DNA of 39,565 nt, taken from an uncultured Clostridia bacterium. GTDB lineage: Bacteria > Bacillota > Clostridia > Lachnospirales > Bianqueaceae. Position numbers and translations under genes: made by a program. Below the pieces are notes generated by a model. That model did no database searches, was not told the origin of the DNA, and saw only the letters and a program-made list of their open reading frames with translations. Below, piece after piece: positions 7,464 to 16,662 of the stretch. The DNA is taken from the NCBI GenBank assembly GCA_944376225.1, contig CALWBZ010000033.1, forward strand, positions 1 through 39,565. The letters run 5' to 3'. Each line of letters opens with the position of its first letter. The stretch's first letter is position 1.

Positions 7464-9053
7464 TTATTCGGTCGCTTCCAACGCCGCGAAGCCTTCCCAC
7501 ATCAGGTCGATCTGCGAGGCGTTGCAAACCATCCAGGAGTCTCCCCAAGGCGTTACGTAATAAAACTCATCCAGGCGATAGAACTCCACCGTATGGGTCG
7601 TTCCGTCCGTGAAATAGTATTCCATGGTGATCTTATCCTTCTCGTCGTAATCCGGCGCTTCCGCTCCCGGCTCGATCTCGTAATCCATCATGATGCCGAT
7701 CACCTTCTGATACTGGGTCCTAAAGGCAGATCCGTCCACAAGCTTATCGTTCAGGTAATACACCTCCAGGCGCTCCGCCGAAGACTCCTCCGTCTGAGAC
7801 ACCTCGGATTCGTCCTGGCGCAGGATCTTGCCTTCGTAGCTCTGTCCTTCCGCCGTACCCGTCACCTTAAAGCCCTCGAGCTCTTTGATGTTATAGATAA
7901 ACACAAGCTTCTGCAGATATTCGAAGGGTTCAAACTCGAAGCAGTCCAGGGAAGTGGCGGCTACCGTGTAGACGTCATTAGAATCTCCCTCGCGGAAGTA
8001 GATCAGTTCCTCGCCGTCTTCATTGGTTCCCGCGGAAGTTCCAAAATAGTAATCCACCGTATGATACTCGTATACCGGCTCCGCTTCCTGCGCCGAGCTG
8101 TCCTCGGAAGAGCTTTCGTCGGCATCGGATTCTACCTCTGCCCGGGTGGTCAGTTTCACATGATGCTCGAAACTTTCCTCTCCCAGACCATACTGATCCA
8201 GGTCCTCCGCGTCGGACTCCACCAGCTTCTCTATGGACACGGAGGTATACTCCGCGAACATGTCTCCCACGTTTCCGCTGACCACCGCCGCGTACCAGTC
8301 GTAGGGCTGCAGCATCTTAAAGGCGGAGGAATCATAGATTTTCTCGTTGGTATCGTCCTCATCCCGCAGTTCGATCTCGATAGGTCTGGAACCCTTCTCC
8401 TGCAAGAACAGGTAGGACAGTTCTTCTTCCACATTGATCTGCTCGATGGTGATACTCCTAAGATTCGTCAGGTCATACCCCGCGTATGTGGCGACGCTCT
8501 TATAGATGGTGAAAACGCCCTCCCGGTCCGACAGCATACCGTAGCGGTATACGCCGTCCGGCGTCTCATTGCCCACATAGACGGTCACCTCGTGTCCGTC
8601 CGTATAATGGATGGTCACGGTGGCGTAAGGATCGTCCAGGCCGAAATTGGCCAGATCCACGCTATCTTTTGTCTCCGCCACGGTGCTCACGCCCCGCAGC
8701 GCGGATCCGATGGACGTCAGATTGCTGATGGAAGCGCTGGTGAGCTCCCAGTCCTCATAGCCTTCCAGCGTCCAGGTTTGTTCCGTCTCGGTGTTTCCGC
8801 TGGAATCCTCCGTCTCGGTGAGCTTGGACACCAGCGTATATGTAGCCGCGTCGTTTTTCACCTCGATGGTTTCGATTTCCGTCGCGTCGTATTCCAGCAG
8901 GTGCTCCGTCTCCGTACTCCAAGAAGACTCCTCGGAAGATTCCTCCCCCGTGGGCATGATCCCCTGGTTCTGCAAGACCGCGATCACTGCCACGGCGGCG
9001 ATGAGAATCAGAAGAATGCCCCCGAAGAGGGCTAGCCTCTTACCCTTACTCAT
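7464..9053 (-). CDS. DUF4340 domain-containing membrane-anchored protein
   Basis: 529 residues: a short basic N-terminus, one transmembrane helix (about residues 6-27, ALFGGILLILIAAVAVIAVL), a Ser/Glu-rich linker (about 35-50), then a long acidic extracytoplasmic region with repeated beta-rich blocks typical of DUF4340, such as FGLDDPYATVTIHYTDG. Its start overlaps the GldG-like gene by 4 nt (ATGA). DUF4340 proteins commonly complete GldA/F/G-type ABC operons; the function is unknown, and a cell-surface partner of the transporter is likely. It is the last gene before a strong terminator. Confidence 0.85.
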   Translation of the reverse strand: MSKGKRLALFGGILLILIAAVAVIAVLQNQGIMPTGEESSEESSWSTETEHLLEYDATEIETIEVKNDAATYTLVSKLTETEDSSGNTETEQTWTLEGYEDWELTSASISNLTSIGSALRGVSTVAETKDSVDLANFGLDDPYATVTIHYTDGHEVTVYVGNETPDGVYRYGMLSDREGVFTIYKSVATYAGYDLTNLRSITIEQINVEEELSYLFLQEKGSRPIEIELRDEDDTNEKIYDSSAFKMLQPYDWYAAVVSGNVGDMFAEYTSVSIEKLVESDAEDLDQYGLGEESFEHHVKLTTRAEVESDADESSSEDSSAQEAEPVYEYHTVDYYFGTSAGTNEDGEELIYFREGDSNDVYTVAATSLDCFEFEPFEYLQKLVFIYNIKELEGFKVTGTAEGQSYEGKILRQDESEVSQTEESSAERLEVYYLNDKLVDGSAFRTQYQKVIGIMMDYEIEPGAEAPDYDEKDKITMEYYFTDGTTHTVEFYRLDEFYYVTPWGDSWMVCNASQIDLMWEGFAALEATE

Positions 9054-10510
9054 AGACGCTTCCTCCGTGACCAGACGACGATTCCCGAGATGATGAGCGC
9101 CAGAGGAATCACGACGACAAACGCCGCGCTCAGCGTCACCATCGTGCTGGCGTTAATGGTCAGCGTACTCTGGATATATTCCTTCGGCTCGATATAAATG
9201 GTATCCACCGCCGTCTGCAGATAATTCAGGGTGTTATGCAGCAGGTTATAGTTACCGTTCGTCATATAGCCGTTCTCATAATCAAACATATACGCGCTTC
9301 CGAACAGGGCGATCCGGGTATTCTTCAGGTCTCCGTCCACGGAGGTGGTGTCCTCGATCATCAGTCCCGTGTAGAACTGTCCCTTCTCGTCTCCCTCTTC
9401 GAGATCCATCACCTCGCTGGCGGGGTTCGCCTTGATGATCGCGTCCTCCGAAGTGGTCAGGATGGGGGTGATCTCGGTGCTGCGGTTACGCTCCTCGGAA
9501 ACGGTGAAACCTACGGACCACAGCTGCGCGACTTGGCCCTTGGAAACATCTTCCGTCGCGTCATGCTCTCCCACATCGGGCAGAATCAGGTTCTGATAAC
9601 GGTAATAATACTCGCTGTTCGTCTCGATCATGCTGCCCCGGTGTACCGTCACCCCATAGCGGGCCAGGAGCCGGTTGAAATTCTCCATGGTCTCCGGATA
9701 AGCCACGCTCAGGTTGATCATCAGCCGGCCGCCGTCATCCAGATAAGCCTGCAGGTCCTCATACTCCAGATCCGTCAGGTCGGAGGTGGGGTTATTGATG
9801 ATCAGCACCGTATAGTCGTTGGCTTCTAAGGGCGTCTCCGCGCTGGTGAAGCTATAGCTTTCCAGGCCGAAGTTCGCGTCCGTAAGCAGACTCTGAACCC
9901 CGGAAGAGAGCTCCGTCTCCCCGTGCCCCGTGAGCTGATACAGCACCGGCGTATTCTCGCTGGTCACGTACTGGATCGCGGAGGTCAGGGTCTCTTCCGC
10001 CTGAAAAGCGGTGATCTGATAATCGTAAGAATAGGTCTGCTGATTCAGCGTCTGCGTATACTCATACAGGTCCGAATTCTTGACGATCTTATACTTGCCC
10101 GTGTTTTCGTTGACCACGATCAGGCTGTTGGTGGCAATCGTCTCCCCGGCCTGGGTATAGGGCTGGGTGAACTCCGGGTTGGTGTACGGGTCCACCTGCT
10201 GATAATGAATCTTATCGCTGTTCTTGATATAGTCCTCGATCAGGGCGATGGCTTCCGTATTCTCGTTGCCGGATACGTACAGGCCATAGATCGTCACCTC
10301 ATCCTCTACGTCTTCCAGGATCAGCGTCGTTCTGGAGCCGATCGTATAGAGCTTCTCCGGCGTCAGATCCACCGTGATATGCAGCTGCTGAAACAGGATA
10401 TTCACAACCACAAAAGCAATAAGGGCCAGGACGACCACAATTGTCATATATCCGCCGTATTTTAGATTCTTATTCTTCTTGGCGGAATTCTTAAAGCTGA
10501 ACTTTCCCAT
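9050..10510 (-). CDS. GldG-family ABC transporter auxiliary protein
   Basis: 486 residues with an N-terminal transmembrane helix (about 21-40, MTIVVVLALIAFVVVNILFQ), a large extracytoplasmic domain and a C-terminal helix (about 458-480) before a basic end (SRRKRL). ITVDLTPEKLYTIG and LIINNPTSDLTDLEYEDLQAYLDDGGRLMI fit the GldG / ABC_transp_aux family. GldG was named in gliding Bacteroidetes; the Firmicute versions have no established substrate. It sits between the permease (16 nt upstream, with SD GGGAGGAAG) and DUF4340. The complex is inferred to be a membrane-spanning ABC system with two large outer-face subunits. Confidence 0.86.
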   Translation of the reverse strand: MGKFSFKNSAKKNKNLKYGGYMTIVVVLALIAFVVVNILFQQLHITVDLTPEKLYTIGSRTTLILEDVEDEVTIYGLYVSGNENTEAIALIEDYIKNSDKIHYQQVDPYTNPEFTQPYTQAGETIATNSLIVVNENTGKYKIVKNSDLYEYTQTLNQQTYSYDYQITAFQAEETLTSAIQYVTSENTPVLYQLTGHGETELSSGVQSLLTDANFGLESYSFTSAETPLEANDYTVLIINNPTSDLTDLEYEDLQAYLDDGGRLMINLSVAYPETMENFNRLLARYGVTVHRGSMIETNSEYYYRYQNLILPDVGEHDATEDVSKGQVAQLWSVGFTVSEERNRSTEITPILTTSEDAIIKANPASEVMDLEEGDEKGQFYTGLMIEDTTSVDGDLKNTRIALFGSAYMFDYENGYMTNGNYNLLHNTLNYLQTAVDTIYIEPKEYIQSTLTINASTMVTLSAAFVVVIPLALIISGIVVWSRRKRL

Positions 10511-10526
10511 GTGCTCTCTTCCTCCC

Positions 10527-11393
10527 TTAGCTCCATCTTCTCTTCTCGATCACCTGAATCGTCAAGAAGACGATAAACACGGTGAAGGATACATAGAAGA
10601 CCACATTTGAAAAATCGAAGACGCCGGTATAGAAATCGCTGTAACGGATGACCAGTGAGCACCAGTCCGCCACATTGACCAGCAGATTGTCGTACAGGGA
10701 CGGCACGAAGAAGAAGAGCAGCACCGCGGCGCCGATACCGACAACGCCTACGATCCCCGTCACATAAATATCCCGAACGGCCCGGTAGATCAGGAAAGCC
10801 ACGATCAACACCGCGATGATGATCACGCCCAGGGCGAAGGCCCGCGTGGAGGGCAGCATGGTGGCGATACCGTCCAGAAGGAAGATCAGCATGAAGACGC
10901 CGATGCTGGCGATGGCCGCCACGAGCTGATTCTCCGTGGCGGAAGAAATCAACATGCCGATAGCCGTGAAACAGCAGCCGTACAGGAAGAAACCGATGTA
11001 TCCGCCGGCCACCTTTTGAATCGGCACGGAGCCGCCCAGCGCGGAAAGGGCGATGGGCTGGAACATCGTAATGACAAGCGCCAAGGTGAACAGCGTCAGC
11101 GCCGCCAGGTATTTTCCCATGACGATCTTCCAGATTTTCACCGGCGACGTGAACAGGAGCTGATCCGTCTTATTCTTCATTTCTTCCGAAAACATCCGCA
11201 TCGTAAGGAGCGGAAGGGCAAACAAAATCAGCATGGTCACCGCGTCCAATACATAGCTGTAGTCCGCGTTCTGATAGATCAGACCATATAACATAAAATA
11301 GATTCCGAACAGAACCAGCATAAACGCCATAAACACATAACCCAGGGGGGTGGTGAAATAGCTGCGCAGTTCTTTTAAGTATACCGCTCTCAT
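10527..11393 (-). CDS. ABC-2 type transporter permease (GldF-like)
   Basis: 288 residues with six predicted membrane segments. It starts MRAVYLKELRSYFTTPLGYVF, the usual ABC-2/GldF amphipathic N-terminus. MRMFSEEMKNKTDQLLFTSPVKIWKIV is the cytoplasmic coupling loop typical of this family. Its ATG overlaps the ATPase stop by 4 nt (ATGA), so translation is coupled. It would form the membrane channel for the ATPase encoded just upstream. Confidence 0.9.
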   Translation of the reverse strand: MRAVYLKELRSYFTTPLGYVFMAFMLVLFGIYFMLYGLIYQNADYSYVLDAVTMLILFALPLLTMRMFSEEMKNKTDQLLFTSPVKIWKIVMGKYLAALTLFTLALVITMFQPIALSALGGSVPIQKVAGGYIGFFLYGCCFTAIGMLISSATENQLVAAIASIGVFMLIFLLDGIATMLPSTRAFALGVIIIAVLIVAFLIYRAVRDIYVTGIVGVVGIGAAVLLFFFVPSLYDNLLVNVADWCSLVIRYSDFYTGVFDFSNVVFYVSFTVFIVFLTIQVIEKRRWS

Positions 11394-12340
11394 GCTCTCT
11401 TCGCCTCTCTTTCTCCCGTGATCTGCAGGAAGATGTCCTCCAGGTTGACCTCGCTGGTCTTCATCATCAGGATCGGATAATGATTCTCGCTGCAGAAATT
11501 GAAGATGGCCTCGCGTACATCCGCCTCTTCCTCCGTCTCCACGTTCACATCCACCGCACCCTCTTCACGGATGCGGACGATCTCCGCGAACTTGATTCCC
11601 GGAAGCTGAGAGATCCCGTTGAGCACATCGTTTTTGGAGCCTTTGATTCGCAGTTCCAGCTTATTGCTCTTGACCGCGGTCTTCGCCAGGTTATCCGGCG
11701 TGTCCTCCGCCACGATACGGCCTCGATTAATGATGATGACACGGTCGCAGACCGCCTGCACCTCCGCCAGGATATGAGAGCTGATGATCAGGGTATGATC
11801 CTCGCTCAGGTTCTTGATCAGATCCCGCACTTCCGTGATCTGCTTCGGATCCAGGCCCACCGTAGGCTCATCCAGAATCAAAAGCTCCGGCTGGCCGATG
11901 AGGGCCTGGGCGATGCCCACACGCTGCTTATATCCTTTCGACAGGTTGCGGATGAGGCGTTTGCGCACGTCGTTGATCCGCACCTGCTTGGTAATCCGGG
12001 TGATCATCTCCGCCTTTTGGGACATGGGGACTTTCTTTAGGTCACAGACGAAACTCAGGTACTCGTTGACGGTCATGTCCGTATAGAGGGGCGGTATCTC
12101 CGGCAGATACCCGATCTTCTGTTTCGCTTTCTCCGGGTTATCCAGCACGCTCAGTCCGTCTACCAGCACCTCTCCCTCCGTAGACGACAGATATCCTGTA
12201 ATAATGTTCATGGTTGTGGACTTGCCGGCGCCGTTCGGCCCCAGAAACCCAACCACTTCGCCTTTTTCTATGGTAAAGGATACGTTATCCAGCGCAAGAT
12301 GATTGCCATACCTCTTCACCAGGTTCTTTACTTCTATCAA
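11390..12340 (-). CDS. ABC transporter ATP-binding protein (GldA-like)
   Basis: 316 residues. Walker A GPNGAGKS (34-41), signature LSKGYKQRVGIAQAL, Walker B LLILDEPTVGLDP and switch His in LIISSHILAEV are all intact, so it should hydrolyse ATP. The C-terminal ~90 residues (ELRIKGSKNDVLNGI onward) form the extra domain seen in GldA-type ATPases. It starts at TTG 12340 with AGGAGGAG about 6 nt upstream. It is the first gene of the four-gene operon ATPase-permease-GldG-DUF4340. A TACAAT element lies upstream near 12385, but no convincing -35. Confidence 0.92.
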   Translation of the reverse strand: MIEVKNLVKRYGNHLALDNVSFTIEKGEVVGFLGPNGAGKSTTMNIITGYLSSTEGEVLVDGLSVLDNPEKAKQKIGYLPEIPPLYTDMTVNEYLSFVCDLKKVPMSQKAEMITRITKQVRINDVRKRLIRNLSKGYKQRVGIAQALIGQPELLILDEPTVGLDPKQITEVRDLIKNLSEDHTLIISSHILAEVQAVCDRVIIINRGRIVAEDTPDNLAKTAVKSNKLELRIKGSKNDVLNGISQLPGIKFAEIVRIREEGAVDVNVETEEEADVREAIFNFCSENHYPILMMKTSEVNLEDIFLQITGEREAKRA

Positions 12341-12436
12341 GGCATTCTCCTCCTGATTTACAGTTTTTTAGATTGTAGCGAAAAAACATGAATTGCCTAT
12401 GAACAAGCTGTAAAAGAATCTACCTTTCTTTTTTGC

Positions 12437-13378
12437 CTAGTCCACGCGGTTTTGCGGCTTTCCCGCCCTCCAGGCGGCAATGTTTTCATAGGCGATTTTG
12501 GCCCTCTTACACAGGGCCTCGGTCGTGGCGAAACCCACATGGGGCGTCAGCAGCGTATTCGGCGTGTGGTATAGGGGGTGATCCTCCATCGGAGGCTCCT
12601 GCTCAAAGACGTCGATCCCGCAGCCGGCGATCTTTCCGTCTCCAAGCGCCTCCGCCAGCGCGTCGCTGTCTACCACGGGGCCTCTGGCCGTATTGATCAA
12701 AACCGCGGAAGGCTTCATTATCGCCAGCTCTTCTTTTCCGATCATCCCCCGGGTCTTCTCCGTCAGCGGAACGTGCAGCGACACGATATCGCTCTCCCGA
12801 AGCAGCTCGCGAAGCTCTACATATCGTACTCCCGGAATCTCCTTCCTGCTGCGGCTATAGGCCAGCACCTCGCACCCGAAGGCTCCCGCGATGGCCGCGA
12901 CCCTCCTGCCGATCGCGCCCGTTCCGATCACACCGAACTTCTTCCCTTCCAGCTCCGGTCCAATCAGGCCCTCTTTCGTGCCGCCCTGACGAATCACGCT
13001 GTCGCATGCCTTGATGTTCCGATACAGGTTAATCACAAGGCCGAAGACGAGATCCGCCACCGCCGCCGTGGAATATCCCGCGCAGTTGGACACCGCCACG
13101 CCTTTCTCACGGCAGGCCTCCATATCGATATGATCATACCCGGTAAAGGCAACGGATAAAAACCGCAGTTTGCGAAATCCTCGAATCACCTCTCCCGAGA
13201 GGGGCTGATTGGCGACCACGATCGCGTCCGCGTCCTCTCCCCTTTGGATGAGTTTTACCGGGTCCGTCTCGCGATTCTCATAATAGACCCATTCCACATC
13301 GTTTCCCAATATCTCTGCCGCCAAACGGTCCAGTTCCTTCCGGTCCACGCCTAGCGGTTCTACTACAACCACTTTCAT
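12437..13378 (-). CDS. NAD-dependent D-2-hydroxyacid dehydrogenase
   Basis: 313 residues of the D-isomer-specific 2-hydroxyacid dehydrogenase family, which reduces 2-keto acids to D-2-hydroxyacids. It has the NAD loop GVIGTGAIGRRVA, the motif INTARGPVVDSDAL, and a C-terminal PHVGFAT with the catalytic His. ATG 13378 is chosen because GGGAGG lies just upstream and the promoter occupies 13419-13447, which excludes the longer frame. It stands alone between two ABC operons. D-lactate, hydroxypyruvate or phosphonate substrates are all possible. Confidence 0.9.
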   Translation of the reverse strand: MKVVVVEPLGVDRKELDRLAAEILGNDVEWVYYENRETDPVKLIQRGEDADAIVVANQPLSGEVIRGFRKLRFLSVAFTGYDHIDMEACREKGVAVSNCAGYSTAAVADLVFGLVINLYRNIKACDSVIRQGGTKEGLIGPELEGKKFGVIGTGAIGRRVAAIAGAFGCEVLAYSRSRKEIPGVRYVELRELLRESDIVSLHVPLTEKTRGMIGKEELAIMKPSAVLINTARGPVVDSDALAEALGDGKIAGCGIDVFEQEPPMEDHPLYHTPNTLLTPHVGFATTEALCKRAKIAYENIAAWRAGKPQNRVD

Positions 13379-13418
13379 TTCTTGTGCCTCCCATATATCA
13401 AAATGAAACGACCCTATT

Positions 13419-13447
13419 AATTTACTCTTTTTTCTCCTTTTTGTCAA
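13419..13447 (-). promoter_or_regulatory. SigA-type promoter of the hydroxyacid dehydrogenase
   Basis: On the minus strand: TTGACA (complement of 13442-13447), 17-nt spacer, TAAATT (complement of 13419-13424). The -35 box overlaps the T-rich tail of the upstream terminator. Confidence 0.65.
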
Positions 13448-13497
13448 TAAAAATAAGAACGCGGGGCCCTCCCTCCTCGGAAGATTCCCGCGTCCTT
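13448..13497 (-). terminator. Terminator after the large ABC permease gene
   Basis: Stem ACGCGGG (13459-13465) with CCCGCGT (13487-13493), extended by AAG/CTT. It is followed on the minus strand by CTTATTTTTATTG. It lies 9 nt after the permease stop. Confidence 0.72.
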
Positions 13498-13505
13498 AGA
13501 AAAAA

Positions 13506-15809
13506 CTACCGCACCCAGTACTTTCGGCTGAGGAACCAGGCCAGAACGCCCAGCGCCGCCCAAAGGATCCAGGAAAGAATGACGATGGGCTGGGAAGCGA
13601 CAAGATTGAGCAGCTGGCTTACGGAAATGAGGATCACGGGGGAGACCCATCCAAATACGTCAAGCCCCAGAATGAGCAGCAGCGCGGGCACTCCCAAGAT
13701 CCCCAGCGCCAACATATAAGCGCTCTCCATTCTATTTGTCCTGCTTCCGATATACATACCCACGAAGGCCGCGAAGACAAGCATCAGGGTTCTCATGCCG
13801 TAGGTGAGGGCCATGTATCCCCCGATACTGACCTTTAACGGGAAATCCTGCAAAAAGTCAAGATTCTGCACCGGCGCGGCCAGAACCGACGGCTGAAACT
13901 CTTCTAGGAAGACGGCGATCTCGTTTCCGTACAGGATCGCCCCCGTGGCAAGAGCCATCAGCACGGCCATGACCGTTTTGCGGCGAAATACGCCTCTGCG
14001 CCCCCGTTTCACGGAACGCAGCATGTATACCACGCCCGCCTGTCTCTCATAGGCGAAGAGGCCCACGCTTCCCAGCACCACGATGAGCAGCGCCAGCGTC
14101 GCGTTGCGCCGCTGTACTTCCTGGGGCCAATCCCCGTATAGATTACGGTACGGATCCTGCTGGATGAGCCATGGATCATACCCGCCTTCCTCCGCTCGCG
14201 TTCTCAGTTCCTGCACCCGGGCTTCCAGCTGGCTGAGGGCTCCTGCGATCTCCCCGTCTCCGGGATCGGCCAAGGCCCTCGCGTTGGCGATATAATCGTC
14301 CATGCCAGAATCCGCCGGCCCTTCCGCGTCCTTTAGATACGCCTGGTACCACATATCATAGATGCTGCTTTCTGACCGATAGGTAAAGTAGGTCAGGTCC
14401 CCGGCGAAGACATACAGCACGATGAGCAGGAGCGCCCCCCACTCCAGGAGGAGCGTTTTGTAGGCTTCCATGCCGCCGATACTAAGACGTCTTCTGCCCA
14501 CATCCAATACCCGGTTGACGATATGAGCCAGTTTACTGAGCCAATCCCGGTTGCCCGAGGGATAACGGTTTCTTTGCACCCAGAGGGCCCCGCCCAAAAA
14601 GAGGGCCAGAAGGAATGGCAGCGCCCAAAGGGCCAGCGTCCGGATGCCAAAGGGGAATCCGAACAGATCGATGTTCAGATATTGCGTATATAGTTTTGAA
14701 GTCTGAATATAAGAGAACAGGTTGAAATATTTTAACGGATTTAAGATGCTCTGTACCGGCAGGGTGGCAAACAGCACGTATTCCACGATCAAGATGCCGC
14801 CCAATACGGTCACCGAGAACTGGATATTACTGATCCAGCCCAGGACGCACCATAACAGGATTCCGATTAAAAATCCGCTGGCGACTTTGACCAGTAGATA
14901 TTGCATGATCCAACCGCCGATACTGCTCTCGATGGGACAAGTCTTAAAGCTCATGAGAGATTGCAGGGAGCGGTCAAGCCCCTCCCAACCGCCTTCCAGC
15001 GTCAGCGCGAGCACCAGGTTCACGCCGTACAGCAGAATCGTATACACCGCGCAAACCGCGAGCATGATGCCGGCCCGCGTCCATCCCAGGCGCATCCGCC
15101 CCTTGGGACAGCTGCGGATCGTACTCCACAGCCCCTTTTTCCTCTCTTCTAAAAACGCGAGGACAAACACGATCAAAACGACCACATAGAGATAATCCGC
15201 CAGTTCAAAGGCAATCCACGACTCCACGCCTCTGTTGTTGCCGATTTCCACCGTAATGCCCTGTATGGAACGAAACTCACCCGCCGTCTTCTGCAGGTTC
15301 CGATAGGAAAAACTGTTGGGATCGCCGAAGATCGTCGTCTGAGACTGCGTCTCCGCCTGTTTCTGAATCTGCTCCAAATACCCGGGATAATCGATCAGAT
15401 ATTGCATCAGCTCTCCCAGTTCGGAATAGGCCTCCTGATATTTTCTGGTTCCCGCTCGCAATTCATCGGGAGCGTTCACCAACGCCCGAAGATCCGGATA
15501 GTCCGCGAGCATCTCCGCCACATCCTCCGCCGTGGCGTCTTCCAGCTCCCATCCTACCGCCCACAGGGTTACGCTGCTTAATAAATCGCTCTGCTCCGTC
15601 AGATAGGCGCCGGCCTCCTCCGGACCGAGACCCTCCATCTTCGCGACCAGTTCCTTATAAAACTCGTTTTTCTCCGTCATCTCCTGCCAGGAAGACAGAT
15701 GGATGCTTCCTGTGCAGTCATATAAAAACAGGCCGATACAGACAAGGGGGATGGCGAGGAGCAGGGCCAGCCTCCTGGGATTACTCAGTATTCTCTTCCA
15801 TTCTCCCAT
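13506..15809 (-). CDS. Large ABC-2 type permease with extracytoplasmic domains
   Basis: 767 residues, about twice a usual ABC-2 permease. An N-terminal helix (about 13-30, LALLLAIPLVCIGLFLY) is followed by a ~170-residue soluble extracytoplasmic region rich in acidic and helical sequence. A cluster of about six helices (about 205-410) comes next, then a second half with one helix (about 448-465), a soluble loop (about 465-565) and a further helix cluster. This looks like two permease modules in one chain. It lies 3 nt after its ATPase gene. The substrate is unknown; roles in exporting lantibiotics or peptides, or in resistance to them, are typical of related clostridial pairs (inference). Confidence 0.82.
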   Translation of the reverse strand: MGEWKRILSNPRRLALLLAIPLVCIGLFLYDCTGSIHLSSWQEMTEKNEFYKELVAKMEGLGPEEAGAYLTEQSDLLSSVTLWAVGWELEDATAEDVAEMLADYPDLRALVNAPDELRAGTRKYQEAYSELGELMQYLIDYPGYLEQIQKQAETQSQTTIFGDPNSFSYRNLQKTAGEFRSIQGITVEIGNNRGVESWIAFELADYLYVVVLIVFVLAFLEERKKGLWSTIRSCPKGRMRLGWTRAGIMLAVCAVYTILLYGVNLVLALTLEGGWEGLDRSLQSLMSFKTCPIESSIGGWIMQYLLVKVASGFLIGILLWCVLGWISNIQFSVTVLGGILIVEYVLFATLPVQSILNPLKYFNLFSYIQTSKLYTQYLNIDLFGFPFGIRTLALWALPFLLALFLGGALWVQRNRYPSGNRDWLSKLAHIVNRVLDVGRRRLSIGGMEAYKTLLLEWGALLLIVLYVFAGDLTYFTYRSESSIYDMWYQAYLKDAEGPADSGMDDYIANARALADPGDGEIAGALSQLEARVQELRTRAEEGGYDPWLIQQDPYRNLYGDWPQEVQRRNATLALLIVVLGSVGLFAYERQAGVVYMLRSVKRGRRGVFRRKTVMAVLMALATGAILYGNEIAVFLEEFQPSVLAAPVQNLDFLQDFPLKVSIGGYMALTYGMRTLMLVFAAFVGMYIGSRTNRMESAYMLALGILGVPALLLILGLDVFGWVSPVILISVSQLLNLVASQPIVILSWILWAALGVLAWFLSRKYWVR

Positions 15810-15812
15810 GGC

Positions 15813-16550
15813 TCATTCCCCCAGAAAATACAAATATACATCCTCCAGGCTCAGGTGATAGGCCACAGGCTCCCATTCCGGCGGAATCGCCGCGATCAGC
15901 TCCTGAGGCGTCCCCATGCGCTGCAGCTTCCCTTTCTTCATCAGAAGCACCTGATCCGCGATGGATTCGATATCGCTGACGATGTGGGTGGCCAAAAGCA
16001 CGATACGATCCTGGGACAGTTCGTGGATAAAGGTTCTGATCCTGACGCGCTCCTTCGGATCCAGACCCGCCGTCGGCTCATCCAAGATCAGGATCTTCGG
16101 TTCCCCCAAAAGGGCCTGGGCCAACAGCGCCCGCTGGCGCATGCCGCCGGAAAATCCCAAAAGCTTTTTATGCCGCACGTCCTGCAGATTCGCAAGCTCC
16201 AGCACATGCTGTACCTGCTCGCGCACCGCCTTCCCCTTGATTCCCTTGAGCCGGGCGATATATGTGAGAAAGCTCTCCGCCGTCATATGTTCGTACATCC
16301 CCTGCTGCTGAGGCATATAGCCCAGATACTGCCGGAATCGGTCTCCCATCTGCAGAATCTCTTCTCCGTCCAGAAGGATTTTCCCACCGTCTCTGCGGAT
16401 ATTATCCGTGATCAGATTCATCATGGTGCTTTTCCCCGCCCCGTTGGCTCCCAAAATCCCATAGATCCCCGTTTCAAAGGTGATGGAAAAGTCGGATAAG
16501 GCCTCCAGCTTACCGTATCGTTTCGTCACGTGCTCTAATTTTAACTCCAT
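15813..16550 (-). CDS. ABC transporter ATP-binding protein
   Basis: 245 residues from ATG 16550. AGGAGGG ends one base before the alternative ATG at 16556 and 7 nt before this one, so 16550 is favoured. Walker A GANGAGKS, signature LLGFSGGMRQRALLAQALLG, Walker B ILILDEPTAGLDP and His in LLATHIVSDIES are intact. Paired with the 767-residue permease in a two-gene operon behind a perfect consensus promoter. Confidence 0.92.
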   Translation of the reverse strand: MELKLEHVTKRYGKLEALSDFSITFETGIYGILGANGAGKSTMMNLITDNIRRDGGKILLDGEEILQMGDRFRQYLGYMPQQQGMYEHMTAESFLTYIARLKGIKGKAVREQVQHVLELANLQDVRHKKLLGFSGGMRQRALLAQALLGEPKILILDEPTAGLDPKERVRIRTFIHELSQDRIVLLATHIVSDIESIADQVLLMKKGKLQRMGTPQELIAAIPPEWEPVAYHLSLEDVYLYFLGE

Positions 16551-16598
16551 TTTCATCCCTCCTGTTATATTAACAAAATTCAGAATACCCTTTTGTCT

Positions 16599-16627
16599 AT
16601 TATAACAATTTGTTCTCTTTCTGTCAA
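16599..16627 (-). promoter_or_regulatory. Consensus SigA promoter of the second ABC operon
   Basis: On the minus strand: TTGACA (complement of 16622-16627), exactly 17 nt, TATAAT (complement of 16599-16604). It lies directly after luxS, with no clear hairpin terminator between. Confidence 0.82.
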
Positions 16628-16662
16628 ATGAAAACGGGTAAATTTGCGTAGTTTAGATATAT

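Noticed and set aside
7317..9035. A 572-codon open frame on the plus strand
   Set aside because: It lies antisense to the DUF4340 gene and crosses a strong terminator and a promoter; no domain is recognisable.
13379..13447. Extra 23 N-terminal residues on the hydroxyacid dehydrogenase
   Set aside because: The frame runs through the promoter; the internal ATG at 13378 has GGGAGG and matches the normal protein start.
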